Shown here: positions 52,858 through 62,045 of the stretch, in pieces
How positions within the stretch are numbered: position 1 is the first letter of the stretch
How the letters are laid out: every line of letters starts with the position of its first letter
Assembly: GCA_017516745.1 (NCBI GenBank)
Contig: JAFXBF010000017.1
Span: forward strand, 42,331-106,330
Origin: Clostridia bacterium
Lineage (GTDB): Bacteria; Bacillota; Clostridia; Oscillospirales; Acutalibacteraceae
DNA length: 64,000 nt
Reading direction: 5' to 3'
The notes under the pieces: model-generated
Seen by the model: the letters and a program-made list of their open reading frames with translations, nothing else
The model's database searches: none
Told to the model about the DNA's origin: nothing
Program-made: the position numbers and the translations under genes

Positions 52858-55736
52858 TTGACAATTCCGTTTACCGCACCCTGTGCCAGAGCGTTCTGAT
52901 TTTCGTCGAGTGTAAGCGCCTTACATTCAACAACATTGGTGACGTATCCGAATTCAATAAGTACAGCAGGACATTCTTCAACTCTTGTTACCTTGAAGCC
53001 CTTGAATGCGCTTCCTCTGTCAACCTTTGATGCCATTGTGCTGTTATTGGCATAAACAGTGTTCTTGTATGCACTGACTATTCCTTTGCTCATACTGTCC
53101 GCAAGAGGATAGGAATAGCTCTTGTAGTAATATGCCGTCGTACCCGAGGGTGACTGGCTTTCCGATGCATCGCAATGAACTGCAACAAAAATATCGGGAT
53201 TTTTGCTTCGGCAGGCTGCAGCCCTTGATTCAAGGCTGATTGTCTGTGTGGCAGAAGTACGTGTCATTATTACGGTTGCACCGAGAGCTTCAAGCTTTGC
53301 CTTGATTTTATTTGCAAGAGCAAGATTAATTGTAGCTTCGTAAACGTTCTTTGAACCTACAATAGCTGCACCGATTGCACCCGGGTCATTGCCGCCGTGG
53401 CCTGCATCAAGCATAATAACCTTACCTGCAACAGCACCCGATGCTCTCTCTTTAATCGAGAAAGTCAAAGTGCCGTTACTGTTGTAGTAATACTTTATGC
53501 CGTAAAAACCACCTTTTTTATTCAGATACAAACGAAGAGTCTGCGAGTTGCCGTTGTTTATCCACTCAGCCTTCTTAATTACGCTGCTGTTGAACTGCGG
53601 TGCAGCATCCGTTTTGGTTGTGTGGTAAAAAACTATATCGACATATTCGGCGGTAAAGCTCTTGACGCTGTATGGTCTGCCTGCGGTCTGTTCGTAGAAC
53701 GACTGCGGCTTTTCACGCACGTTGAAGGGCACCTTCCACCTGGTTGTAAAGGTGATATCCGTTGATGATGAAGTTTTCTTCACGCCAACTGTCTTTATTT
53801 CGTTTGCAGGCATATTGTAGCCGCTTGAGAGGTATTCAACATCGGTTTTATAAACTCTTCTGCCCGAAGCGAGCACATAATAATTTATTCCACTGTAGGA
53901 AAGCGTACCGGTTACATAATCGACCGTACCTGCAGGAAGAGCAGTAAAATAAGGTACCGATACATCATTGGTCGTTGTATCGGGAAGCGTTTCGGCAAGT
54001 GAAGCTTTTACGACAACCATTTTGGACTTACCGCTTACGCCGTTATACTCATAAGGCGTTAAAAGCTTGAATATTTCCGTAGGTACGGAAGGCTTTTCGG
54101 TTGTTGTGGGCAATGTGGTTGTTGTATTTGTAACTGTCTGCGATGAACCGTCTTCTTCGGAAGAAGAATTATCCGAAGTATCATCAGTCAAGGGCTCAGT
54201 CGTAGTGCTGACGTGAGTTGTCGGAACAGTTGAAGTCGGCGGTACTTCCACAACGGGCGGCACAACTTCGACTTTGGCGTTAACCGAAACCGAAGCACCC
54301 GAAACTGTCTGCGCAGCACCGGAATAAGTGGCATTAATTTTTATTTTGCCTATATTCTGTTCGGTGCTTTTGCCTTCGGGCAGAACATAGTTACCCACAA
54401 AATAGGTGTAGTCGGAGCTGTCATCGGCAGTTGCATCATCACTGAATCCATCGGAACGCTTTAAACCGACCGAAGTGCCGTTTATAACAGCGGTAACAGT
54501 TGCGGATTTATGAGCAACAACTGCTATATCAAGGCTTGAGCCGCCGGGGGCACTAACCGTGCCTGTCGGCGAAACCGACCTGATAAGCTCCATTTCGTAG
54601 GTTATTTTATAAACAACGGTTTTATCCTTATGCTTGAAGGTGAAAATATTTTCGCCGGGTTTAAGCTGAACATCGGCGGAAAAATAGCCGTCGTCAATCA
54701 TTTCAATTTTCTTACCGTTTAATGTAAGAGGCTGTGAGATATCACCCGTACCGACAAAGGATACGGTAGACTCATCGGTGATAAATGACTTCTTTTCAGG
54801 CTTTGAAATAATCAGTTCCTTGAAAAAGTCCTTCATTATGCCGGTCTGCATATACTCAAGAATGGCATCCGTAATACCGTTGGTGTTTCTTTCAAGCACG
54901 CCGTAGCGGTAAAAACCGAAGCCGGAAAAGTCAAGACGGGTAACGGTTTCAAACTGCGTAAGTATTTCCTCGGGCTTTTCATAGCCCTGCTTGTTGCCGA
55001 CAAGCTCAACACGCATACCGAAAACAGTATCGGCCACTGTGCCGTCAATATAGTTGCCGAGAAAAGCAGAATAATCGCCGTCAACATCTGCTGTAGGTGT
55101 AAAGATATCCACAAACTTGTAATCAAAAACACCGGCAGGACAGACTGGCTTGTACTCATTCTGTGTTGCCGAATAAACACCGAGGTACATTTCAGGCGCA
55201 TTTTTGCGGAACGCTTTTGCGGCTGTACGAATTTCCCTATCTGTAAAGCCTTCGGAAAAATCGAGCAGAACGGAATCTGCACCCGTACCTGCAAATGCCT
55301 TGACGGCCGCCGTATCTGCAGCGCCGCCGTTGAGCACCTGCGAAGCATCTGTCAAAGCAACAGTATAAAGACCGAACTCCTCTGCAAGAGCAACAAGACG
55401 GGTAAGTTCATCAACGCCGCATCCGCTGAAAACAACTGCGTTCATACCCCATTCGGATATTTGGCTCAAAGCGTAGCTTGCCGATTCAACCTGTGTAAAA
55501 TCAGCTCCCTTTTCAAGACAGATAAAATTGAGTCCTCCGTCAGGACCGCTGACAGATATATCCTCAAGCTGAACATCTGCCTGAGTTGTGATTTCAGTTT
55601 CTTTCTCACCCGACGGCAGCCATGCGGCGATTTTTTCGCCAAAGCCGCCAAGATAAATCACAAGTGCAATTACGCCGATAAGCATAACTGCTACGCATAC
55701 AGCCATTCCTGCTTTTCTTCCCGTTTCTTTTTTCAT
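52839..55736 (-). CDS. Large membrane-anchored N-acetylmuramoyl-L-alanine amidase
   Basis: A 965-aa protein: one N-terminal membrane helix (about residues 11-30), a domain resembling family-10-like glycosidases (about 50-290), Ig-like beta regions, and a Thr/Ser/Pro-rich linker (about 500-560). SH3-like beta segments follow, then a C-terminal Amidase_3 catalytic domain. The zinc and catalytic residues are visible in IMLDAGHGGNDPGA (His), the Glu of YEATINLA, VHCDASES (His) and VLIEFGYVTN (Glu). It would cleave stem peptides from glycan strands outside the cell. The start at 55736 is set by a GGGAG site. Confidence 0.92.
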   Translation of the reverse strand: MKKETGRKAGMAVCVAVMLIGVIALVIYLGGFGEKIAAWLPSGEKETEITTQADVQLEDISVSGPDGGLNFICLEKGADFTQVESASYALSQISEWGMNAVVFSGCGVDELTRLVALAEEFGLYTVALTDASQVLNGGAADTAAVKAFAGTGADSVLLDFSEGFTDREIRTAAKAFRKNAPEMYLGVYSATQNEYKPVCPAGVFDYKFVDIFTPTADVDGDYSAFLGNYIDGTVADTVFGMRVELVGNKQGYEKPEEILTQFETVTRLDFSGFGFYRYGVLERNTNGITDAILEYMQTGIMKDFFKELIISKPEKKSFITDESTVSFVGTGDISQPLTLNGKKIEMIDDGYFSADVQLKPGENIFTFKHKDKTVVYKITYEMELIRSVSPTGTVSAPGGSSLDIAVVAHKSATVTAVINGTSVGLKRSDGFSDDATADDSSDYTYFVGNYVLPEGKSTEQNIGKIKINATYSGAAQTVSGASVSVNAKVEVVPPVVEVPPTSTVPTTHVSTTTEPLTDDTSDNSSSEEDGSSQTVTNTTTTLPTTTEKPSVPTEIFKLLTPYEYNGVSGKSKMVVVKASLAETLPDTTTNDVSVPYFTALPAGTVDYVTGTLSYSGINYYVLASGRRVYKTDVEYLSSGYNMPANEIKTVGVKKTSSSTDITFTTRWKVPFNVREKPQSFYEQTAGRPYSVKSFTAEYVDIVFYHTTKTDAAPQFNSSVIKKAEWINNGNSQTLRLYLNKKGGFYGIKYYYNSNGTLTFSIKERASGAVAGKVIMLDAGHGGNDPGAIGAAIVGSKNVYEATINLALANKIKAKLEALGATVIMTRTSATQTISLESRAAACRSKNPDIFVAVHCDASESQSPSGTTAYYYKSYSYPLADSMSKGIVSAYKNTVYANNSTMASKVDRGSAFKGFKVTRVEECPAVLIEFGYVTNVVECKALTLDENQNALAQGAVNGIVNYFKNS

Positions 55737-55759
55737 ATCACTTACTCCCAATTATCCGT

Positions 55760-55775
55760 AACACTTTTGAGTGTT
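55760..55775. promoter_or_regulatory. 16-bp perfect palindrome in the amidase leader
   Basis: AACACTTTTGAGTGTT is a 6-bp inverted repeat around TTTG, with the whole 16 bp close to two-fold symmetric. It lies between the promoter at 55794-55822 and the ribosome binding site of the amidase gene. There is no T run after it on the minus strand, so it is more like an operator or leader hairpin than a terminator. Confidence 0.45.
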
Positions 55776-55793
55776 ATTATAATAATTAAAGTA

Positions 55794-55822
55794 AGTATAG
55801 CATATATCTTGTTTATTTACAA
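55794..55822 (-). promoter_or_regulatory. Sigma-A type promoter of the amidase gene
   Basis: Minus-strand -35 TTGTAA (55817-55822), a 17-nt spacer and -10 TATACT (55794-55799) lie about 58 nt upstream of the ATG. Confidence 0.6.
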
Positions 55823-55858
55823 GAAAAATAAGAACTTCGGTAAGAATAAAAGAAAAAT

Positions 55859-56989
55859 TTACTGATTTTCAACTGACGAATAAGAAAAAAGAGCATATCC
55901 GTCATATCCGATATTTCGTACAAATTCTGTTTGTCTGCGGATAATGTCTGAACCGAAAACCCATTCATTTTCTCCGCTTCCTGCGCCTTTATCGGGCTGA
56001 CCGAGCTTATATGAAGCAAGACCGCAAATCATCTTAACACTGCCGTTTTCAGCGAGTTTCAACCAATCCCCTGCAGTATCTTCAAAAGGCATTGTTTCGT
56101 GCTCAAAACCGTAATAAATCTGCGGAACTATCCAGTCGGCATATCCGTTATGGCTGCACCACAATTCAACATCCGCATAATGAGAAAGCTTATTTTTTCG
56201 TATATCGCCTGCAGGACTTATGCTGAAAACAGCCTCGGGTTTAACGGAATGAACAAGCGAATACATAGCCGCAACAAGTGAATTGACATTTTCACGCCGC
56301 CAATTGTTTTTACTTAATTTTCCGCCGCTGTCACGGTATGCTTTAAAGCTGTTTTCATCAAAATTTTCTTTGGTCAGCGGATAGAAATAGTCGTCAATAT
56401 GTATTCCGTCAACATTATAGTTTTCAAGTATTTCACGCACACCGTCAAGCACCAGCTTCTGTGCTTCAACGCTTGACGGGTCAAGAAAAACTCCCTTATC
56501 ACAAGAAAAAGCAAAGCTACTGATACTTTGTTTAATATCGAAGTCCGAACTGTACGACACACGGTAAGGATTTATCCAGGCGTGTACAGAAACACCGTAA
56601 TCATCTGCAATATCAACAATAATTTCCAAAGGGTCAAAATCGGGAGTTTTGCCCGAAGAAGACTTTGCAAAATCCGACCACTCAAATAAATCCGACGGAT
56701 AAAACGAATCGCAAAAAGGTCGCACTTGAACGAAAAGAGTATTGATATTCTTATCATTACACAGCTCAAAAACTTCTGTTATTTTATCAGAAAAATATTC
56801 CTTTGTACCTTTTTTGAACATTCCGGATAACTCATAACAGCTAAGCCACATTGCCCTTATCTGTTGTATTTCTTCGGTTTGAGAAGGTATTGGTTGTGTC
56901 TGCTGTTCGTTATTTTCATTGCTGACCGTACACGAAGAAAGCAACAGAAAACTGCAAAGCAAAAATAATATAAATTTATTTTTTGACAT
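55859..56989 (-). CDS. GHL10/YngK-like family-10 glycosyl-hydrolase lipoprotein
   Basis: A 376-aa protein with a lipoprotein signal (FLLCSFLLLSSC, Cys near residue 20) and the GHL10 barrel: IRAMWLSCYELSGMF, TLFVQVRPFCDSFYPSD, SVHAWINPYR and NVDGIHIDDYFYP (acidic catalytic candidates). Such proteins are predicted to attack peptidoglycan-related glycans. It lies directly upstream of the amidase gene on the same strand, but with its own spacer and the amidase promoter in between. Confidence 0.9.
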   Translation of the reverse strand: MSKNKFILFLLCSFLLLSSCTVSNENNEQQTQPIPSQTEEIQQIRAMWLSCYELSGMFKKGTKEYFSDKITEVFELCNDKNINTLFVQVRPFCDSFYPSDLFEWSDFAKSSSGKTPDFDPLEIIVDIADDYGVSVHAWINPYRVSYSSDFDIKQSISSFAFSCDKGVFLDPSSVEAQKLVLDGVREILENYNVDGIHIDDYFYPLTKENFDENSFKAYRDSGGKLSKNNWRRENVNSLVAAMYSLVHSVKPEAVFSISPAGDIRKNKLSHYADVELWCSHNGYADWIVPQIYYGFEHETMPFEDTAGDWLKLAENGSVKMICGLASYKLGQPDKGAGSGENEWVFGSDIIRRQTEFVRNIGYDGYALFSYSSVENQ

Positions 56990-57005
56990 AATAACACCTG
57001 TTGTA

Positions 57006-57034
57006 TTGACTTTTTCGAAAAATAATTATATCAT
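57006..57034 (+). promoter_or_regulatory. Sigma-A type promoter of the DUF1294 gene
   Basis: TTGACT (57006-57011), a 17-nt spacer and TATCAT (57029-57034) lie upstream of a GAGGAA ribosome binding site. A minus-strand TATAAT (57025-57030) overlaps it and may serve the divergent lipoprotein gene. Confidence 0.55.
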
Positions 57035-57066
57035 AAACAAATAAATATGCTTATGAGGAAATATTT

Positions 57067-57348
57067 ATGAAAGAATATTTGATTTATGCTGCTTTAATAT
57101 ATGGTGCCATAGGAATTGTTTCCGTAGCGGTAACTGTTTATGATAAGGCAGCGGCTAAAAAAAGAAAAAGAAGAATACCCGAACAGGTGCTTTTCTTCTG
57201 GGCAGGTATAGGCGGTGCATTGCCTATGCTGCTGACAATGAAATTAATCAACCATAAAACCAGACATAAAAGATTTATGCTTGGCTTACCGGGAATTATT
57301 ATTGCGCACACTGTACTGGCAATATTTTTAGCGGTAATAATTATGTAG
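57067..57348 (+). CDS. DUF1294 small membrane protein
   Basis: A 93-aa protein with the DUF1294 pattern: VYDKAAAKKRKRRIPEQVLF, then GGALPMLLTMKLINHKTRHKRF split by a membrane segment, and a C-terminal helix. It has three hydrophobic segments. The family is widespread and of unknown function. GAGGAA 9 nt upstream supports the ATG. Confidence 0.9.
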   Translation: MKEYLIYAALIYGAIGIVSVAVTVYDKAAAKKRKRRIPEQVLFFWAGIGGALPMLLTMKLINHKTRHKRFMLGLPGIIIAHTVLAIFLAVIIM

Positions 57349-57360
57349 TTTACATAACAA

Positions 57361-57664
57361 CGGCGGTTGCTGTCCTTCGCCCACGCCCGACAAGGCAGTA
57401 TTTCTTTAAAATGTGAATTTTCAGCACAACAATGCGTCAAATCCCACAGATATGCGTTAGCATCATCTGCGGGATTTTCCTTTTCTTGTATCCGAAAATT
57501 TCATTTTAAAGTGCTTCGCAGTTTCGTAAGAATTTAAAATTTCTTGTATCGAAGCCAAAAACGCAGCAAGGCTGTCGCCTTGCGAGGCTTTTGACAAAGA
57601 TACAGGGAATTTTGTTTGAGAAACAAATACTTCCTTATCGGGCGTGGGCGTTAAAGCAACCGCC
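57361..57664. mobile_element. Nested palindromic (MITE-like) element
   Basis: This fills the 325-nt gap between the DUF1294 and exonuclease genes. The outer arms (57361-57421 and 57605-57664) are imperfect inverted repeats sharing GGCGGTTGCT, CGCCCACGCCCGA and AGTATTT. Inside, CTTTAAAATG (57403-57412) and CATTTTAAAG (57502-57511) are inverted around a strong hairpin (57440-57476). Another perfect 7-bp hairpin, GCAAGGC/GCCTTGC, lies at about 57565-57582. A 72-codon minus-strand frame (57463-57681) runs through it and has no recognisable product. Confidence 0.65.
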
Positions 57665-57673
57665 ATATTTGTT

Positions 57674-58546
57674 TTACTCATTGGCTTTGGGTTTATCCTG
57701 CTCGGGAGGAATATAGGGTGCTACGGTTTTTTTGACATCTACCCTATCGTACATTTTCATAAAACGTACGGATACACGGGACATTTTACCGCAGCAAGGA
57801 CATCTGAAAACAGCCCTGAAAAATCTGTTTGAATACTTCCACTCGGTCTGTCTGTGTGCATTCACACGGCAATCGGGGCAGAAATAAGTGAGCTGTTTTT
57901 TATCAACAAGCGGATTTTTAAGATTGCTGATAGGATGCGGTTTGAACGCAAGCTTTGCATAGAAATCAGAAGAACAAACCCTGATATAATCAGTGAGTTC
58001 AGTCCAATCAAATACTTTTTTAAAGCATTCTGCGCTCAGTCGGCTGTCATCAAGAGCACGGTGGTGTGAGAAACTCTTATCATCAATACCAAGCAATTCC
58101 GCAGCCTTTCCGAGACCCACCTGCTGACCCTTAGGTGTATCGAGTTTGCGCTGAACAAAGCTCTGCAAGTCAACATAATCGGTGAGAAAAGGAATAAAAG
58201 CAATACCGTTAAGGTACTTATAATTTTCAATAAGCACTCTGATATCGCCGTCACCCCAGGTGAGGACAACCGTAGGCTCTGCTCCTATCCATTTTCTGAA
58301 CGACGAAAAAACGTGGGTAAAAGGCTCACCGCCGAGAACATCGTCATTCGTGATATGAGTAAGCTCCTTAACGCTGCCTCTCAGGCGCTTGCCGATACTC
58401 GGCTTTACAAAGCTCGAAAAGCTTGAAAGCTCATTAAGGTTTTCGTCAAGCTTAACCGCACCGATTTCTATTATTTCGTTTATAAAACCGTTGATTTTAC
58501 GGCCGTAAACGTTGTTCCATTCAAGGTCAAAAACTACATATTGCAT
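57674..58546 (-). CDS. DEDDh 3'-5' exonuclease with C-terminal zinc ribbon
   Basis: A 290-aa protein. The exonuclease motifs are ExoI VVFDLEWNN (D7, E9), ExoII around LTWGDGDIRVL and ExoIII FSHHRALDDSRL (His and Asp), a DnaQ/KapD-type DEDDh nuclease. The C-terminal third adds a zinc ribbon (YFCPDCRV and FRCPCCGKM). It could act on RNA or DNA ends. It is 14 kb from polC, so a proofreading role is only a hypothesis. Its stop lies at the edge of the palindromic element. Confidence 0.9.
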   Translation of the reverse strand: MQYVVFDLEWNNVYGRKINGFINEIIEIGAVKLDENLNELSSFSSFVKPSIGKRLRGSVKELTHITNDDVLGGEPFTHVFSSFRKWIGAEPTVVLTWGDGDIRVLIENYKYLNGIAFIPFLTDYVDLQSFVQRKLDTPKGQQVGLGKAAELLGIDDKSFSHHRALDDSRLSAECFKKVFDWTELTDYIRVCSSDFYAKLAFKPHPISNLKNPLVDKKQLTYFCPDCRVNAHRQTEWKYSNRFFRAVFRCPCCGKMSRVSVRFMKMYDRVDVKKTVAPYIPPEQDKPKANE

Positions 58547-58567
58547 TTTTGAAAAAACGTCACCACA

Positions 58568-59563
58568 CTATTCCTTGCTGTATGTTTTAACTATCTGTGA
58601 AGCTCTTTCGCAGATTGCGTTGCGAAGCTCAACGGGAGAAATAACCTTGATATCCGCACCGTACTGCAAAACCCACGAAATAAAGCCTTCACCCGTAATT
58701 GCGGTGATTTCCGCAGTAAATGAGTCGGCATTCTGTGATTTGAATTTGATGTTTTCGCCGAAGCGGTCAACTATTTCTTCGAGAATTTTATTTGAACATC
58801 TTAAAGAAACACGCTGCTCCTGACCCGAAAACATATTGAAAAGCTTGCCTGCATAATCAGCGGAATCAAACCTGTCCTTATAGCCCGAAACAAGGCTGAA
58901 ATGTCTTGCAGGAATATCAAGCTGTTCAACACCCTTCATTCTGTCGAGACGGGTGTGCATAAGATTATTGTAATTCGGGTTATTGCACACAAGATAATAA
59001 TGGTCGTTTGACCATATAAGCGCATAAGGGTTTACGGTAAATTCTCGCTCGGTAAGCTCAACTTCAAGCTCATTGGACACTACCAGATGAGAGTAAGTAA
59101 ACCTAACCTGTTTTTTGGCAAGAATCGCCTTGTGAAGAGTATCAATTGTATAATATATCTCCTCGTTTTTTCGCTTTCTTGAGCGGTCAATATAGACCTG
59201 TGATTTTAGTCGTTCTGCCTGCGGCTGACTGAGAAGAGAGTTGATTTTTCCGACAAGGGCATCCGTTTTCTTTGCGGTAATAAATTTTGCCGCCTGCACA
59301 GCATCGCTCATAAGGCGTACTTCCGCTTCCTCAAAATCACGTGAAGCGAGGAAATAACCCTTTTTAGGGCTTCGTGTACATACAATATCCATACCCGTTT
59401 CACGAAGGGCATCAATATCGCCATACAGAGCTTTGCGCTCGGCATCAATACCATTTTCGGCAAGGAATTCACAGATTTCAACAGCAGAATAAATATGCTC
59501 TTCGTCTGTGTATTTCTTAAAAAATTCAGCCGTAGCAAGCAATCTCTGCTTACCGTTGCCCAT
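58568..59563 (-). CDS. WYL-domain transcriptional regulator
   Basis: A 331-aa protein with an N-terminal winged helix (YSAVEICEFLAENGIDAERK), a middle helical part and a WYL ligand-binding domain (VRFTYSHL, NPYALIWSNDHYYLVC). The C-terminal WCX segment follows. The ATG at 59563 is supported by a GGGGGTG site. A near-consensus promoter at 59592-59620 starts within the end of the GH3 gene. It may control the neighbouring glycosidase genes; its ligand is unknown. Confidence 0.9.
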   Translation of the reverse strand: MGNGKQRLLATAEFFKKYTDEEHIYSAVEICEFLAENGIDAERKALYGDIDALRETGMDIVCTRSPKKGYFLASRDFEEAEVRLMSDAVQAAKFITAKKTDALVGKINSLLSQPQAERLKSQVYIDRSRKRKNEEIYYTIDTLHKAILAKKQVRFTYSHLVVSNELEVELTEREFTVNPYALIWSNDHYYLVCNNPNYNNLMHTRLDRMKGVEQLDIPARHFSLVSGYKDRFDSADYAGKLFNMFSGQEQRVSLRCSNKILEEIVDRFGENIKFKSQNADSFTAEITAITGEGFISWVLQYGADIKVISPVELRNAICERASQIVKTYSKE

Positions 59564-59591
59564 TGGCGACACCCCCGTAAACATAAAAGTT

Positions 59592-59620
59592 ATTATATAT
59601 TGCTGATAATATAAAGTCAA
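59592..59620 (-). promoter_or_regulatory. Near-consensus sigma-A promoter of the WYL regulator
   Basis: Minus-strand TTGACT (59615-59620), a 17-nt spacer and TATAAT (59592-59597). The -35 box overlaps the stop codon region of the GH3 gene. Confidence 0.75.
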
Positions 59621-62013
59621 TCTTTTTCGGGAAGATTGAGAACAAGACCGAGGACATTCTTTGCCGTGCGCTGCATTTCACCGAGAGTTATACCGTCGTG
59701 CTTACCGTAGGTTTCAAGCAGTGTGCCGTCGGGCTTATGTTTGGAGGTTCTGTCGCCGCCCGGCATAAGCACGTCAACGCCTGCACGTACACGGTATCCG
59801 TTATTGCGCACACACGGAAACTCGGGACTTGAGCTTTTTCTCATCCACCAGTCGGTCATAACCATACCTTCAAAGCCCCATTGAGCAAGAACGGACATAC
59901 AAAGCTCATAATTATAGTGTCCCCATACGCCGTTAATCTTGTTGTAAGAAGTCATAATACACTTCGGCTTTGCTTCTCTGACACAGATTTCAAAACCTTT
60001 GAGATAAATCTCCCTCAATGCTCTTTCGCTTACCCTTGAATCGTTGTAACAGCGGTTTGTTTCCTGATTATTGCAGGCAAAGTGCTTCGGACAGGCACTT
60101 AAACCGCTTGACTGTATACCTCTTACCACTGCGGCGGCAATTTTACCGCTGACAAGAGGGTCTTCGCTGAAATATTCAAAATTTCTGCCGCATAAGGGAT
60201 TTCTGTGAATATTCATACCCGGTGCAAGCAGCACATCTGAACCCCTGTCAAGCATTTCCTTGCCGACAAGAGTATATAGCTCTTCAACCAATTCCTCGTT
60301 CCACGAACAAGCAAGAAGCGTACCTATGGGCAGAAGAGAGCAACTTGCCTTTAATCTGATACCCGAAGGTCCGTCGGTTGTTGTTACGGGACGGACACCC
60401 TTTTCTCTGAGTGAGGGTAGAACACCGCCAAGAACACCTGCGTTACCGAGTGCACCCAAGGGGCTGTTCATTCTGTAATCGCCACGGCTGATTGCTTCAA
60501 GCTCATCAAGACTCAACTGTGCAACAAAATCGTTAAGAAGCACTTTGCCCGATTTAACATCGCTGAGTTTATAACCCTTGTCACCCGTCAAATCAATATC
60601 CGCAGGAATATTCTTCTTGATAAGCGCTTTAATATCTTTTTGGTTTAACGGAACGGGATGCTTTGACTTGTCAAGACTATCAATTCTGTCAAAAGGTTGA
60701 GTAGGTGCGGAACATTGCGTAAGCTGTTCGATAAGTGTAGTTTCACACTCAAATCCTGCACACTGATAGGCAGAAACTGCATCTGTACCGACAAAAATTC
60801 TATAATTGCCCTTTTCTTGTACCCATGCGTGCTTATAGCCGGTAACTCCCGAATCATCATAAGAAGCATAGGCTTTATTTGAATAGGAAATAATCAATTC
60901 CTGTTCTTCGCCGGGAGCAAGCAGCTTTGTTTTGGCAAAGCCGACAAGCTGTTTACCGGGCTTTACAAGTGCTGTATTTTCTGCACCGTAGTAAACCTGC
61001 ACAACTTCTTTACCCGAGTACTTATCGGAAATGTTTTTAACCTTTACAGTAACATCCGTATTATCTTTACCTATATTTACCGAAAGACACACAATATCAA
61101 ATTCGGCATATCCGAGACCGAAGCCGAAGGGATAAAGCACTTTATCCCCGTCAAATGTGGAAAAGTAGCGGTAACCGACAAAAATATCTTCCTCGTAATT
61201 GTTGAATTTTTTGTTGCCGAAATTATTGCTGCCGGGATAATCGGTGTAAGCTTTTGCTATCGTATCCGTCAGCTTACCGCAGGGGGAAGCCTTACCGCAA
61301 AGCAGGTCAGCAAGTGCATTGCCGCTTTCCATTCCGCCCTGCCACGCAATAAGAATTGCACCGATTTTGTCGCCAAATTCCTCAAGCTGTGAGAAATCCA
61401 TAACACAGCCGACATTCAGCACAACGGCAACCTTTTTAAATTCAGCAGTAACCTTGCGGAGCATATCAAGTTCTTCATCCGTCAGGTAATAACTACCCTT
61501 TTTAAGAATATTTTCTCTGTCTTCACCCGATGACCTGCCGATGAATACAACAGCCGCATCGGAGTTTTGTGCAGCAGTTTTAACTGTATTTTTGTCCAAC
61601 GGCATTTCAGGCAGAAAACGGGGCCACATACCCCAAACAGAGTCGAAAACGGGATTCTTTTCACACCATTTTTCATAAATTTCGGAAAGCTCGGTATTGA
61701 GAATTATATCCTCGCAATTCTTTATTCCATCAAGGTAGCTTACCTTATACGGTGCACTTACATCACCGCCAGAACCGTAGCCGACAAAGAATGTATTGAC
61801 CTGAATTCTTCCGAAAAGCGAGATTTTTTCGGTTTTATCAAAAGGAAGAACACCGTTATTTTTGAGCAGAACAGCACCCTCCGTCGCAGCAGCACGGACA
61901 AGCTCGGGCATACCCGGTGTAACCTCGCCCTCGGCAAAGCCCGTGCCCTGTGCCTGTGCAAGAGAATTTATTTTACGTGCAACAAAGCCAAGCGCTTTCT
62001 GCATAATTTTCAT
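59617..62013 (-). CDS. GH3 beta-glycosidase with reversed domain order
   Basis: A 798-aa glycoside hydrolase family 3 protein in which the usual C-terminal alpha/beta sandwich comes first (about residues 25-290, EGAVLLKNNGVLPFD). A fibronectin-like domain follows (about 290-400), and the catalytic TIM barrel comes last (VTTTDGPSGIR to the C-terminus). The barrel carries KHFACNNQET and the nucleophile Asp in MVMTDWW. This order is known in some rumen beta-glucosidases (Butyrivibrio, Ruminococcus albus). There is no signal peptide, so it acts on imported oligosaccharides. An ATG at 62013 and a GTG three codons upstream are both possible starts. Confidence 0.92.
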   Translation of the reverse strand: MKIMQKALGFVARKINSLAQAQGTGFAEGEVTPGMPELVRAAATEGAVLLKNNGVLPFDKTEKISLFGRIQVNTFFVGYGSGGDVSAPYKVSYLDGIKNCEDIILNTELSEIYEKWCEKNPVFDSVWGMWPRFLPEMPLDKNTVKTAAQNSDAAVVFIGRSSGEDRENILKKGSYYLTDEELDMLRKVTAEFKKVAVVLNVGCVMDFSQLEEFGDKIGAILIAWQGGMESGNALADLLCGKASPCGKLTDTIAKAYTDYPGSNNFGNKKFNNYEEDIFVGYRYFSTFDGDKVLYPFGFGLGYAEFDIVCLSVNIGKDNTDVTVKVKNISDKYSGKEVVQVYYGAENTALVKPGKQLVGFAKTKLLAPGEEQELIISYSNKAYASYDDSGVTGYKHAWVQEKGNYRIFVGTDAVSAYQCAGFECETTLIEQLTQCSAPTQPFDRIDSLDKSKHPVPLNQKDIKALIKKNIPADIDLTGDKGYKLSDVKSGKVLLNDFVAQLSLDELEAISRGDYRMNSPLGALGNAGVLGGVLPSLREKGVRPVTTTDGPSGIRLKASCSLLPIGTLLACSWNEELVEELYTLVGKEMLDRGSDVLLAPGMNIHRNPLCGRNFEYFSEDPLVSGKIAAAVVRGIQSSGLSACPKHFACNNQETNRCYNDSRVSERALREIYLKGFEICVREAKPKCIMTSYNKINGVWGHYNYELCMSVLAQWGFEGMVMTDWWMRKSSSPEFPCVRNNGYRVRAGVDVLMPGGDRTSKHKPDGTLLETYGKHDGITLGEMQRTAKNVLGLVLNLPEKD

Positions 62014-62045
62014 ATAATTCACCGTCCACCTGTTGTATCAAATTT

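Noticed and set aside
53840-54250. Possible minisatellite in the amidase linker region
   Set aside because: The Thr/Ser/Pro-rich protein linker gives repetitive-looking codons, but I found no exact tandem unit.
57463-57681. 72-codon minus-strand frame as a real gene
   Set aside because: It is contained in the palindromic element and follows its repeat arms. No ribosome binding site or known family was seen, so it is treated as part of the repeat.
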